Of a stretch of DNA of 64,000 nucleotides, positions 1-10,975 are shown in pieces. The position numbers and the translations under genes are program-made. This DNA is from Chlorops oryzae. Its lineage: Eukaryota > Arthropoda > Insecta > Diptera > Chloropidae. The stretch is from assembly GCA_020466095.1 (NCBI GenBank), contig CM035806.1:128984734-129048733 (forward strand). The letters are read 5' to 3'. Within the stretch, counting starts at the first letter, position 1, and every line of letters begins with the position of its first letter. Below the pieces are notes generated by a model that ran no database searches, had not been told where the DNA came from, and saw nothing but the letters and a program-made list of their open reading frames with translations.

Positions 1-498
1 TTGCATTAATTGCGTTGACAGGAGAATAACTAATAGTTAAATAATAGTTAAACTATATCTGAGTCGGACATTTTATCGCTTTTTAATAGAAAATTGTAAA
101 AACTCAAAGCATATGTTTTCGTATGTATGCTACCACTTTGTTTTATTTTCAGTCTGGTAGCACGAGGAATTTGTTTAACTCTTGCTTATGTATCGTCGTA
201 TAAACAGTGAGTTCGTTACTTGCGATTAATTTTTAATTGCGATTAGCCGCCGTATAAACGTAGTATATGTGTTGAAAGCTTTTAAAAGCTTACAGTGAAA
301 AAAAACTTGTACGTCAAATTGAAAAACCAACTTTCATTGACATTTTGTGCAAATTTTTCTGACTGAAAAAAAATGTAGAGGTATAAGAAAAGTAATGAAA
401 GGAAATTTAAAAAAATATGAAAAATATGTGTATATTTCTCAGGAGGTTTTCAAATTCTTCACTTATAAGGTGCAAGAAATTAGAAACTCCTTAGCACC
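1..498. other. AT-rich non-coding DNA
   Basis: No supported gene. From about 265 onward the sequence is the beginning of a local direct repeat whose second copy starts near 2007. Confidence 0.5.
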
Positions 499-1249
499 CA
501 TGTAGGACTGTAGGTCTAACTGTCGACGTCGAAAGGCCTCTGCCGCTAATAAGAAATCTCCCATTAGGCAGGGATAGGAAACTCAACTCTTTCGAGAAAT
601 TCACCAAAAGCTACCAACAAAACCTTAAGCAGGAATAGGAAAATTCAACTCTTTCGAGAAATTCACCAGAAAGCTACCAACAACAATACGGGTAGACACA
701 AAGTGGCACTATGATGCCACTTGCAACAAAATTATCAAAGAAAACACGGCGTCAGCTCGGTTTTTTTATAAGCTTTAAAAGTTATAATTAAAGCTTTAAT
801 AAATATATTACGAATACTTTTGCTTATGTGCACGAATGTTTTCATTTTGTAATAAATTGACACACATTTTTGACTACTGCTACAAATTTGATTGTATATA
901 GAATTTAGTAATTTTTGCTGAAAAAGTGTGATCAAAAAGTTATTGGACGGGGTAGGACAAAAAAAAACCATTTCTATTTCTCCTTAATATTGTTTCCTTG
1001 ATTAGTTTTATGTTATGAAGCTTTTCATATCATTTTATGATTTTGGTAGATATTTTATATGTAATGAATCGAAAATCTCCCAAAATTAAAATTAAAAGTG
1101 GCAATGCATTTCACCACAGCAGAGCTAAAGATTTCGCTGCCATAGCGTGCTTCTCTTTTCCTCATGCTATATGCATATTTTGAAGCAGCGCAGCTCTAAC
1201 ACATTTTGATGGGATTAGGAAGAAAAGAGTTAGACCTATAGTCCATATG
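499..1249. mobile_element. MITE with 8-bp target duplication, family M1 copy 1 (P- or hAT-type)
   Basis: Both ends carry the inverted repeat CATGTAGGACTGTAGG (a few mismatches on the right). The element is flanked by a perfect 8-bp direct repeat TTAGCACC at 491-498 and 1250-1257. An 8-bp duplication is typical of hAT and P superfamilies. The CA start fits both, so I leave the superfamily open. There is no transposase. A second copy, inverted relative to this one, lies at 14994-15986 and an end fragment at 16031-16086. Confidence 0.8.
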
Positions 1250-1589
1250 TTAGCACCCTAAAGGCGATGAGTCACGAGTGGCAAAGAAGTGACGAAACGT
1301 GGCATGTCCGCCCACAGTTGGAGGTGCAATGCGGTTAAGCTCGAATAATTTTCAATAATAGAAAAAATATGAAAAATATATGAAGAAATAAATGAAGAAA
1401 AAGTATATGAAGTCATTTAATGCTGCGAAGAAGGGTAAAGTTCGACAAAGTAATTTTTTCAAAACAGTAGAGTAGTTTGAAACAATTTCCCACATGCTAA
1501 CATTGCCGCACGCAATGAATAATTTCGGAAAAAAAATTTTTCCATTCTGCTAGGCAACATGTATTTTCAAAAACGTCAGTTTAGCTTGA

Positions 1590-1766
1590 GCCATATGAAC
1601 TATAGCTGCACTTCGGCCAAGAGCTATTACGTGGTACACCACACTTACTAATAACGTGGTTCACCACAACACTCGGCTTAGGTCGTGGTTCACCACAGTT
1701 GAACTTTTTCACCAAATCATGCCATAAACGCGCCATAAATTTGGCCGAAGTTGCAGCTATTAGTTC
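1590..1766. mobile_element. Short inverted-repeat element (MITE-like)
   Basis: The ends around 1598-1618 and 1739-1760 are inverted copies (core AGCTGCA-CTTCGGCC). The inside has three diverged copies of a GTGGTTCACCACA-type palindrome. The related repeats near 7255 and 38640 lack this insert. No clear target duplication, so boundaries are approximate. Confidence 0.45.
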
Positions 1767-2320
1767 TATATGCTTGAGCTCTATCGAAGGAAAGAAATAG
1801 ATTTCGGCAGTGACGACTCGCCATGCTCATATTTTAGCGTGTACTAGCACAAAAGAAAAAAGCATACGAAAAAAAAAGAGCGTCAGTTGCGCTGCTCTCT
1901 CGCGTTCTCTCGAAATTTAAAAAAACAGCTTTCGAACTCACATGTACATTGTACACGCTGTCGGTGTGAAACAGAGGTTGTCAGGGTACGATACATACGC
2001 ATAAGTGTCTATGTGTTGAAAGCTTTTAAAAGCTTACAGTGTAAAAAAACTTGTACGTCAAATTGAAAAACCAACTTTCATTGACATTTTGTGCAAATTT
2101 TTCTGACTGAAAAAAATGTAGAGGTATAAGAAAAGTAATGAAAGAAATTTTAAAAAAATATGAAAATATATGAAAAATAAATGAAGAAAAAATATATGAA
2201 GTCATTTAATGCTGCGAAGTAGTGATGCACGATATTCATCGATATTTTTCATATCGATGTTTTTTTCTTTGATATTCGATATTTTTCATCGATGTTTACA
2301 ACATTGTCGTCGTTCATACT

Positions 2321-2439
2321 AGGTCTGTTCCCGTACTGCACGAAACTGCCCAAAACTACCCAACTTTGCCCAATTTTCATACAGTTTTCAAAAAAATTGG
2401 GCAGTTTGGGCAAGTTTCGTGCACTACGGGAACAGACCT
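2321..2439. mobile_element. 119-bp palindromic MITE with 3-bp target duplication
   Basis: The ends are inverted copies starting AGGTCTGTTCCCGTA and extending about 30 bp with few mismatches. An inverted repeat of the surrounding sequence at about 2925-2957 lacks the insert. Comparing the two gives ACT as the duplicated target (2318-2320, 2440-2442). A 3-bp duplication is typical of PIF/Harbinger-type elements, but ACT is not the usual TWA. Confidence 0.7.
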
Positions 2440-3710
2440 ACTATGAGACAAGACAAGCGAGAGACACGGTGAATTCTCTTTTGGTGTCTTATTCGTGTTC
2501 ATACTAGTAAAAATTGTCTCTGCGACATTTGAAGGAGAAAAGAATGGTTGAATACATTGCTGCCAGAAAAAATATTTTGAAATACCTACTATCAATTAAA
2601 ATCCCCTAAGGGCTCTTGAAATAAGATAAATAAATTTCTTTATCGCGGTTTTCGTCAACATATGTTGGTTCACAGGTAGTCTCCCCCTTTATGAAAAAGT
2701 GTACCATTTTCTTAAAATTTCTCATATCAATACTTATAAGATTAGCTTTTTAAATTATTTCGGAATTCTTTAAAATGCTTCTTATAAGAAGAGAATATTT
2801 ACGCATATGGCAGCACTGTTTTTATGGTGAGAAGGACAAGCACAAAGCGTGTCGCCGAGTACGTTAAGACACGTACCCCTCTCTCTACCCCGAACGTCCC
2901 TTGCCTACAACCACCGTGTCTCTCGCTTGTCTTGTCTCATAGTATGAACGACGACATTGATATATCATCATATCGATAAGAAAAAGCACGATATCAGAAA
3001 AAGTCGCTGCCTAAATTCGCGCGAAAATTTATTGGTGATGCATCGTGACGCTTTTTTGTGAAGAAGTAGTAAGTATTTTTTATTCTATTCAATTTTATTG
3101 ATCAGGAATAACTCGATGATCTTATTTAAAAGTGCCTCCAAAGAGTTCTGTTTGGAAATTCTTTAAGAAAACCCCAGAAGGGGCCAAGTGTCTTCTTTGC
3201 GCCTTTATGCCTAGTTTCCAATAGGGCAGGAAGTCCTGCCCCGCCCTGTATAATACAAAATTAATAAAAACTCAATACAACTTAGACGAGAATAAGATGT
3301 TTTATCTATATTTCTAAACATGTTAGAACAACAGTTTTCGCTGGCGAGGGACTAGTGGCGGAAAGAAAAAGCTTTCTTATTAAATACCAGCGCGTCTCAA
3401 GCCACCAACAATTGTTTTCCAATCCAATTGTCTTATAGGCCCAGTTTAGACTAGGCAAATTCTTAGTTGAAGAGTTGTCCTATTTTTCGGCGGAATCGAT
3501 TGTCGCCTTCTCGCCAATAAATGAGGCCTTCTACACTGCGCAATTTTAGTTGCGCAGCTCATATCGAATTCTCTTTTGGAGTTGCTTTCGTGTCTACATT
3601 GGGCCAGAATCTCGAGTTGCGCGATCGTAAACTACAACCCTGACGCCACTTTCACGTTTAAAAGTAAGAAAGAGATGCAAAAAGCGTATCGCACAAAATT
3701 GCCTGTACGA

Positions 3711-4859
3711 TAGGGCTGCCATACGTCCTGGTTTACCAGGATTTGTCCTGGTTTTGCACGAATTGTCCTGGTGTCCTGGTCTACCCTGAAATTGTCCTGG
3801 TCTACTACTAAGACTTATAATAATATTAAAATGAATAGTCTTTTTTCATATTGTTGTGTCGTCTAGGGAGCGCGTCTAAGTAGCTTAACGCAAGGAATTA
3901 CTCTAGACCGTTTAATATTGAATATAGCATTTATTGATTTATTTCAAAACATAAACTTATCCTTAAATCCTTAAGCTAACTAACTTTTATGAGCTATTCC
4001 CTAGCTAACACGGAGATCCACACTTCAACGTCCTGGCTCGTGAGTAGGTGCGTTAAAGTTGAGATCTACTGAATACTTCGGTTCACGGTTCTGATCGTAG
4101 TCCCCTTCCAGTGCACGAATCTCAGTTTAAATAAAGAGATATTGCTGTTCTAGCAATATCGGTTCTTGCGACACTCTTCTGGGTCATCTCGATTGTTGTT
4201 GTTGCGTGTTCCCAATATATCAGGCCGATCAGGTCAGCTTACTCATTGTTGTTGCGTGCTGCTGTTGCTTAATACCTCTAGCGTCAGCTTTATTCCAGTC
4301 TTCGCCTGCTACGTGTTGTTGTTGTTATTATTATTGGAGCAGGTCAGTATTTAAGACGATGAACTTCTTGTGCATAGCTTATGCGACATAATTGCTGACT
4401 AGCTGTTTCGGCCATTTCGTCTTGCCGCTCAATCGCCCGATCCAATCGTCTGATGTTCTTAGTATTTGCGATCATTGGCTTTGATTGTTTACGCCAGCGT
4501 TATTGTTTTATTGATTCTGAACGCCGGTGTTTTCGTTGTTGTACTTTATCGCATATCGAAATAAGGTATAAGAACTGTTTGTGCGGTTGTGAAACACAAC
4601 AATATAAATGTTTAAGTGAATTGTTAGTTTTTTTTTTATTTAAATGTTTAATTGAATTGTTAGTTTTTTTTTATATAAATGTTTAAGTGAATTGTTAGTT
4701 TTTTTTTTTATGAATGTTTAAGAAGATTATTAATTTTTTTTTTTTCAAATAAATGTTTGATGACTTTATCCATAAACAATTTTTTGGTTGTTTTTTTATA
4801 AGTGGAAAATTTTTGAGAAAAGTGTCCTGGTGAGCGGAGTCAGACTTATGGCAGCCCTA
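3711..4859. mobile_element. hAT-type MITE (inner layer of the nest)
   Basis: The ends TAGGGCTGCCATA are inverted copies. A perfect 8-bp direct repeat CTGTACGA flanks them at 3703-3710 and 4860-4867. Just inside the left end the motif GTCCTGGT is repeated several times, and a copy sits inside the right end, as expected for subterminal transposase-binding repeats. There is no transposase. Confidence 0.85.
4605..4760. repeat. Minisatellite, period about 47 bp
   Basis: Four degenerate tandem copies of a unit with AAATGTTTAAGTGAATTGTTAG followed by a long T run. The copies lie inside the innermost hAT MITE. Confidence 0.6.
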
Positions 4860-5137
4860 CTGTACGAGCAACTCGCGACAGAAATTTTTCCATTACCTTC
4901 CGCGTACCTCGTCTCTCCCACAAACTCGCGAGTTGCGCAACTAAAATTGCCTAGTGAAGAAGGCCTCAATAGAGCAACTCTTCAATGAAGAATTTGCCTA
5001 GTCTAAGCCGGACCATAAAATAATATCGATATCGGCATATCGGAGCTATTTATTTAGATTTTTTTGCGTATCGATGTTTCGAAGAACGATTCCATCGATA
5101 CGCAAATATCGATACTTTTCCGGAATATCGTGCATCA

Positions 5138-5385
5138 CTACTGCGAAGAATGAGTATGTTCAACAAAGCAATTGAGATCTATATCATTCTGGTAGCATTT
5201 GATGCGAAGTAAATCCTGAAGGTGGTTATTTGTCAGTTTACTTCTATGACGTGTTTGAATTAGTTTGTGGAAGGAGAAGGAACTTTCACATAAGTAAGTG
5301 GTGTTAAACATCGACAGCAATTTGTGCATAGCTTCCTTTGTTTGACCATACTTTGCTTCGTCAAAATTTTTTTAAAAATTAATTC
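5138..5385 (-). pseudogene. hAT transposase C-terminal fragment (GTF2IRD2/ZBED-like)
   Basis: The minus-strand reading contains NTTYLCESSFSFHKLI followed by RHRSKLTNNHLQDLLRI. This is the pattern of the hAT C-terminal dimerisation region seen in GTF2IRD2-, ZBED- and SCAND3-like proteins: a CE-F-S core, then R-S-L-HL-LR. Only about 75 residues are present. The catalytic part and the zinc finger are missing, and the reading frame runs into the end of the hAT-like element on its right side. The element at 28415-30361 has the matching N-terminal and middle parts but lacks this domain, so the two may derive from related proteins. The fragment lies in the second copy of the local repeat and is absent from the first. 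Family recognition is from memory of conserved motifs. Confidence 0.55.
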
Positions 5386-5579
5386 TTATGTGAATTGGAA
5401 CTGTCAAATCTGATTGCATCATTAAAATTAAAATTTGTAGTGGAATATCATATTTAGTAGCGTCGTATTTCCATTCTGCTATGCAACAAGTATTTAAAAC
5501 AAGTAAGAAAGCTAAAGTCGGTCAAGCCCGACTTTGAAATACCCAGCGTCCCGACATTATGAGCGCACTATATTTTGCT

Positions 5580-6725
5580 GCTCTATTTGTGGGCGTGGCA
5601 GTGGAAGGGCAACATAATTATTTCCCTACACCTTTCATTCGCCTTGGTGAACTTATGTTGCGAATTTGAAGCTTCTACGCTTTTTACTTCGGAAGTTACG
5701 AAAAATCTTTATTTGTGGCGTGGCAGTGGGCGGGCTACATAAATTTTTGTTCCTACACCTTTCATTTGCCTTGGTGAACCTATGTTGCGAATTTGAAGCT
5801 TCTACGCCTTTTACTTCGGAAGTTACGATAAATCTTCATTTGTAGGCGTGGCAGTGGGCGGGGCACATAAAATTTTTACCTACACCTTTCATTCGCCTTG
5901 GTGAACCTATGTTGCGAATTTGAAGCTTCGACGCCTTTTACTTCGGAAGTTACGAAAAATCTTTATTTTTGGGCGTGGCAGTGGGCGGGCTACATAAATT
6001 TTTGTTCCTACACCTTCTATTTGCCTTGGTGAACCTATGTTGCGAATTTGAAGCTTCGACGCCTTTTACTTCGGAAGTTACGAAAAATCTTTATTTGTGG
6101 GCGTGGCAGTGGGCGGGCCACAAAAAATCTTTTCCTACACCTTTCATTCGCCTTGGTGAACCTATGTTGCGAATTCGAAGCTTCTACGCCTTTTACTTCG
6201 GAAGTTACGAAAAATCTTTATTTGTGGGCGTGGCAGTGGGCGGGCCATAAAAAAAATTTTCCTACACCTTTCATTCGCCTTGGTTAACCTATGTTGCGAA
6301 TTTGAAGCTTCTACGCCTTTTACTTCGGAAGTTATGAAAATTCTCTATTTGTGGGCGTGGCAGTGGGCGGGCTACATAAATTTTTGTTCCTACACCTTCT
6401 ATTTGCCTTGGTGAACCTATGTTGCGAATTTGAAGCTTCGACGCCTTTTACTTCGGAAGTTACGAAAAATCTTTATTTGTGGGCGTGGCAGTGGGCGGGC
6501 CACAAAAAATTTTTTCCTACACCTTTCATTCGCCTTGATGAACCTATGTTGCGAATTCGAAGCTTCTACGCCTTTTACTTCGGAAGTTACGAAAAATCTT
6601 TATTTGTGTGGCGTGGCAGTGGGCGGGCCATAAAAAAATTTTCCTACACCTTTCATTCGCCTTGGTTAACCTATGCTGCGAATTTGAACCTTCTACGCCT
6701 TTTACTTCACAAGTTACGATAAGCC
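5580..6725 (+). repeat. Tandem array, about 9 copies of a 127-bp unit
   Basis: The unit starts GTGGGCGTGGCAGTGGGCGG and ends ACTTCGGAAGTTACGAAAAA. The first copy at about 5590 is diverged; copies follow every 125-129 bp to about 6720. Apparent open frames here are a by-product of the repetition. The minus-orientation copy of the array is at about 8395-9535. Confidence 0.85.
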
Positions 6726-7008
6726 CTTATTTGTGGGCTTATTTGTGGGCGTGGCTCACGGAGGGCGGCGTCCATTTTTTGCCAGGATATGTCCCTTTTC
6801 GTAGTTTACCAGCACACCAAATATCAATGGAATGTGTTGAGTGGTTCGCAAGTTACAAGCATTTTATTGAAAACACAATAAATTCATTTGTGGGCGTGGC
6901 AGTGGGCGGATGTCTCCATTTTTACTTAGGATCATACTCGGACCCCGATATACATGTGTGCCAAATTTCGACTTCATTGGTTCAGCCGTTTCGGAGGAGA
7001 TCCGACCA

Positions 7009-7118
7009 CGGACGGACGGACAGACGGACAGACGGACAGACGGTCAGACGGACAGACGGACAGACGGACAGACGGTCAGACGGACAGACGGACAGACGGA
7101 CAGGCGGACAGACGGACA
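7009..7118 (+). repeat. GTCY-type microsatellite (ACGG/ACAG array)
   Basis: An uninterrupted run of 4-bp units GACG/GACA. It sits directly before the 3' end of the plus HINE element, the position reported for GTCY repeats in mini-me/DINE-1 elements. Confidence 0.85.
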
Positions 7119-7247
7119 TGTCTAAATCGATTCAGTTTTTGATCCTGATCATTTCTATATATATTTTTCTATATCTCCGGAGCTTAATTCTCCCTGTTAC
7201 AAGATTTGCACAAAACTAATATACCCCGCTTACGCTGGGTATAAAAA

Positions 7248-7853
7248 ACGTCAGTTTCGCTTGAGCACTATCGAAGGAAAGAATTCGCCAGTGGCTCATA
7301 TTTTAGCGTGTACTAGCACAAAAACAACAAGCATACGAAAAAAAAGCGTCAGTTGCGCTGCTCTCTCGCATTCTCTCGAAATTTTAAAAAACAGCTTTCG
7401 AACTCACATGTACACGCTGTCGGTGTGAAAGCTATAAAACAGCTTTTGAATGTCGCTTATGGACGTTTAATGGGCCTGACAACCTCTGGTGTGAAAGCTA
7501 TAAAACAGCTTTTGAATGTCGCTTATGGACGTTTAATGGGCCTGACAACCTCTGTTCTATCTATATGTATGTATGAGCATAACAATGCTTGTATGTATTT
7601 AAAATGGAATGATTCAGCTTGTTTACATTCGATGGTGCAAATACATTGTCCGTTGAAGACCTATAAAAACATTTTTGAAAATTTCAATTGTGCTATTGAC
7701 TTCAACAATTTTTTCTCTTACATTTAAATTTAATATTTTGGTAATATTCAAAAAAATCCATATATAATATTAGTTGAAAAAATTTCAATATAAAGGCAAT
7801 TCAAAAAGTCTTCTAAAATTCATTTTTAATTTAGCCCCACCTTAAAGGGAGTA
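7248..7853. other. 606-bp spacer between the inverted HINE copies
   Basis: The left part is the continuation of the local repeat seen at 1768-1985. It includes a perfect 66-bp tandem duplication (7422-7487 and 7488-7553). The remainder is AT-rich. No supported gene. Confidence 0.7.
7422..7553. repeat. Perfect 66-bp tandem duplication
   Basis: Two identical adjacent 66-bp copies, each beginning GGTGTGAAAGCTATAAAACA and ending ACAACCTCT. Identity implies a recent event. Confidence 0.9.
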
Positions 7854-9609
7854 TTTTTATACCCAGCGTAAGCGGGGTATATTAGTTTTGTGCAAATCTT
7901 GTAACAGGGAGAATTAAGCTCCGGAGATATAGAAAAATATATATAGAAATGATCAGGATCAAAAACTGAATCGATTTAGACATGTCCGTCTGTCCGTCTG
8001 TCCGTCTGTCCGTCTGTCCGTCTGACCGTCTGTCCGTCTGTCCGTCTGTCCGTCTGTCCGTCTGTCCGTCTGACCGTCTGTCCGTCTGTCCGTCTGTCCG
8101 TCCGTCCGTGGTCGGATCTCCTCCGAAACGGCTGAACCAATGAAGTCGAAATTTGGCACACATGTATATCGGGGTCCGAGTATGATCCTAAGTAAAAATG
8201 GGAGACATCCGCCCACTGCCACGCCCACAAATGAATTTATTGTGTTTTCAATAAAATGCTTGTAACTTGCGAACCACTCAACACATTCCATTGATATTTG
8301 GTGTGCTGGTAAACTACGAAAAGGGACATATCCTGGCAAAAAATGGACGCCGCCCTCCGTGAGCCACGCCCACAAATAAGCCCACAAATAAGGGCTTATC
8401 GTAACTTGTGAAGTAAAAGGCGTAGAAGGTTCAAATTCGCAGCATAGGTTAACCAAGGCGAATGAAAGGTGTAGGAAAATTTTTTTTATGGCCCGCCCAC
8501 TGCCACGCCCACAAATAAAGATTTTTCGTAACTTCCGAAGTAAAAGGCGTAGAAGCTTCGAATTCGCAACATAGGTTCACCAAGGCGAATGAAAGGTGTA
8601 GGAAAAAATTTTTTGTGGCCCGCCCACTGCCACGCCCACAAATAAAGATTTTTCGTAACTTCCGAAGTAAAAGGCGTCGAAGCTTCAAATTCGCAACATA
8701 GGTTCACCAAGGCAAATAGAAGGTGTAGGAACAAAAATTTATGTAGCCCGCCCACAAATAGAGAATTTTCATAACTTCCGAAGTAAAAGGCGTAGAAGCT
8801 TCAAATTCGCAACATAGGTTAACCAAGGCGAATGAAAGGTGTAGGAAAATTTTTTTTATGGCCCGCCCACTTCCACGCCCACAAATAAAGATTTTTCGTA
8901 ACTTCCGAAGTAAAAGGCGTAGAAGCTTCGAATTCGCAACATAGGTTCACCAAGGCGAATGAAAGGTGTAGGAAAAGATTTTTTGTGGCCCGCCCACTGC
9001 CACGCCCACAAATAAAGATTTTTCGTAACTTCCGAAGTAAAAGGCGTCGAAGCTTCAAATTCGCAACATAGGTTCACCAAGGCAAATAGAAGGTGTAGGA
9101 ACAAAAATTTATGTAGCCCGCCCACTGCCACGCCCAAAAATAAAGATTTTTCGTAACTTCCGAAGTAAAAGGCGTCGAAGCTTCAAATTCGCAACATAGG
9201 TTCACCAAGGCGAATGAAAGGTGTAGGTAAAAATTTTATGTGCCCCGCCCACTGCCACGCCTACAAATGAAGATTTATCGTAACTTCCGAAGTAAAAGCG
9301 TAGAAGCTTCAAATTCGCAACATAGGTTCACCAAGGCAAATGAAAGGTGTAGGAACAAAAATTTATGTAGCCCGCCCACTGCCACGCCCACAAATAAAGA
9401 TTTTTCGTAACTTCCGAAGTAAAAGGCGTAGAAGCTTCAAATTCGCAACATAAGTTCACCAAGGCGAATGAAAGGTGTAGGGAAATAATTATGTTGCCCT
9501 TCCACTGCCACGCCCCACAAATAGAGCAGCAAAATATAGTGCGCTCATAATGTCGGGACGCTGGGTATTTCAAAGTCGGGCTTGACCGACTTTAGCTTTC
9601 TTACTTGTT
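7854..9609 (-). mobile_element. Helentron-type HINE / DINE-1-like element, minus copy
   Basis: This is the inverted partner of 5498-7247, near-identical over its full length. It includes the GTCY microsatellite (7984-8109 as TCCG/TCTG), the 127-bp array (about 8395-9535) and the outer hairpin at 9570-9600. Array copy composition differs slightly between arms (for example one partly deleted unit near 8745). Arms of about 1.75 kb and a 0.6-kb loop form a very large palindrome. Confidence 0.65.
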
Positions 9610-9668
9610 ACAGCTGAAAATACTAATTTCAGCAGAGGAAAATTTTTAAAGAGATTTAATTGTTAATA

Positions 9669-10558
9669 TGGGCATTTCCACAGAAAGGTCTACCGGAAAT
9701 GAAAATGCCCCAGTTCCTTAAAACAATTTTTGGGTATGTACTATCATAGTAACACATCTGAATTCCACTATTTAAGAAGATTGGTGGTTATAGTCAGCCC
9801 TCATTTCTGTAAAACATAGGTAAAGGCTTATTTTGTTGTATTTGTATTTCTTAAATTACCTTTAAAAGTGCTTTATCTATGAAATTTGGGCCATTTTAGT
9901 AACCTGATCAATGGAAGTTATCGTCCTTAATAATTCCATTCAGAAGAATCAACCAAAACAACAACAACAAAAATTCTTTAACGAATAAGTTGATAATTAT
10001 CTTCTAATTACGCAAGCTCAATTAAATATTGTTTTTGATAAAATTTATTATTGGCCCTTCTATTTATAATACCAGAATTTATGAATTAAAAGGAAAAAAG
10101 GTTAAAATAAAAGACTATTTTCATGACTAAAACCCTTTTTCTAGTAACGTAACGCCAGGTAACGTAACGCCAGGTAACGTTACGCCAGGTAATTAAGGCC
10201 AATAAAAAACGAACGACAAACGATTTTACAATTTTAAAACTTGGAAAATGAACTCTTATATTTTCCAATCTTATTGCTATAAGTTTAATACGAAAAGTTT
10301 TGCGAAATTAGCAGAGTTTTGCAATCTTGTAATCTAAGTCAAAAACCCACTTCTGTTTTTCGTAACGAAACGCTAGGACACTTTTTTGCTTCAATACTCA
10401 AATCCTTATGGTCTATTGGTCTAATTTTTTTACTGAACATAGTGTTACTTTATTTGTATGCAAATATTAAAAATTTTTTTTTAAATTTGCAATTCTTCAT
10501 TTAAAAAAATTTTTGTTTTTCGTTCGAATGTCACGTCACGTCAAAATGGAAATGCCCA
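9669..10558. mobile_element. TA-flanked TIR element of about 890 bp
   Basis: The ends TGGGCATTTCCA are inverted copies, each flanked by TA (9667-9668, 10559-10560). This fits a Tc1/mariner-type non-autonomous element. It contains a 15-bp tandem repeat (10144-10190). The same end sequence appears alone at 35744-35755. No transposase seen. Confidence 0.65.
10144..10190. repeat. Three tandem copies of a 15-bp unit
   Basis: GTAACGTAACGCCAG occurs at 10144, 10159 and 10174, with one substitution in the third copy. Confidence 0.9.
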
Positions 10559-10975
10559 TATCAAAAGTAAAATTACATTAGCATCAGAAAAACATCAGAA
10601 AAAAAAAAATTTTCGATTGCTAAAAAATTTACATTTCGTAATAGCAATGCTTGCACCCTAGGCCCGAAAAAATATTAAAGTAATTAAAATTAAAATATTA
10701 AAAGGGTCGAATTAAAACTAAAAACACTAGCACATAATGTTACAAAAGGTAATCGAAGCGACCAGGCTTCGACTTTTTCGCATTTACCGCCGCGCAAGTC
10801 ACCCTACAGAACCATACGGTAGTGACTTTGCATTGGTCACGTAGAAACAGGAAAACAAAATAAGAGACCGACTCGAAAAACGATTTTTGAATTTTTCAGC
10901 GGTCGAAATTTGCAAAGGCACACAACGGCCAAATACAAACGTACGTATGTAGATTGGCGAACACACAAACTCATA
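10559..10975. other. Non-coding DNA, nothing recognised
   Basis: No open frame or repeat boundary that I could support. Moderately GC-rich around 10750-10950. Confidence 0.4.

Larger units (their letters stand above)
265..2007. repeat. First unit of a local tandem repeat, interrupted by a MITE
   Basis: The block at 265-430 recurs almost unchanged at about 2010-2170. The stretch around 1380-1440 recurs at 2165-2219 and resumes at 5141. The stretch 1545-1590 recurs at 5468-5497, and 1768-1985 recurs at about 7255-7425. The second unit is therefore the same sequence expanded by the hAT nest (2220-5140) and the Helentron-like element (5498-7247). The first unit lacks the transposase fragment present at 5138-5380. 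Comparison was by eye. Confidence 0.6.
3438..5014. mobile_element. Long-TIR (foldback-type) element inside the hAT
   Basis: Left end GGCCCAGTTTAGACTAGGCAA and right end are inverted copies. Similarity continues inward for over 100 bp, including an AATGAGGCCTTCTACACT-type stretch. Flanks share ATA (3435-3437, 5015-5017), so the duplication is probably 3 bp. It contains a further hAT MITE. A diverged relative of its left arm is at about 14057-14170. Superfamily unresolved. Confidence 0.65.
2220..5140. mobile_element. hAT-like element (outer layer of a three-level nest)
   Basis: An 18-bp terminal inverted repeat TAGTGATGCACGATATTC is perfect at 2220-2237 and 5123-5140. The flanking 8-bp direct repeat CTGCGAAG lies at 2212-2219 and 5141-5148. 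The same sequence without the insertion is seen at about 1433-1440. Subterminal ATCGAT-rich repeats lie inside both ends. No transposase was found, so it is non-autonomous. Most of its 2.9 kb is later insertions (2321-2439, 3438-5014). Confidence 0.88.
5498..7247 (+). mobile_element. Helentron-type HINE / DINE-1-like element, plus copy
   Basis: The element has no ordinary TIRs. A short subterminal inverted repeat ATACCCAGCGT near the left end reappears inverted as ACGCTGGGTAT at the right end, next to a hairpin (ATACCCCGCTTACGCTGGGTAT region). The left end also holds a hairpin AAGTCGG-TCAAG-CCCGACTT. Inside are tandem repeats and a GTCY-type microsatellite. Subterminal repeats, 3' hairpin and internal tandem array are the known architecture of Helentron-associated elements and of dipteran DINE-1/mini-me. 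There is no Rep/helicase, so it is non-autonomous. The same repeat without it is seen near 1560-1590. Confidence 0.65.

Noticed and set aside
4166..4988. Small hydrophobic or Cys-rich frames in the innermost hAT MITE
   Set aside because: Products of GTTGTT and T-run repeats; no homology or start context.
5580..6725. CRISPR-like spaced repeats
   Set aside because: Unit is 127 bp with no unique spacers, in a eukaryotic mobile element.
5969..9573. Many overlapping open frames of 60-205 codons on both strands
   Set aside because: They are translations of the 127-bp array and the GTCY microsatellite; the same peptides recur with the repeat period.
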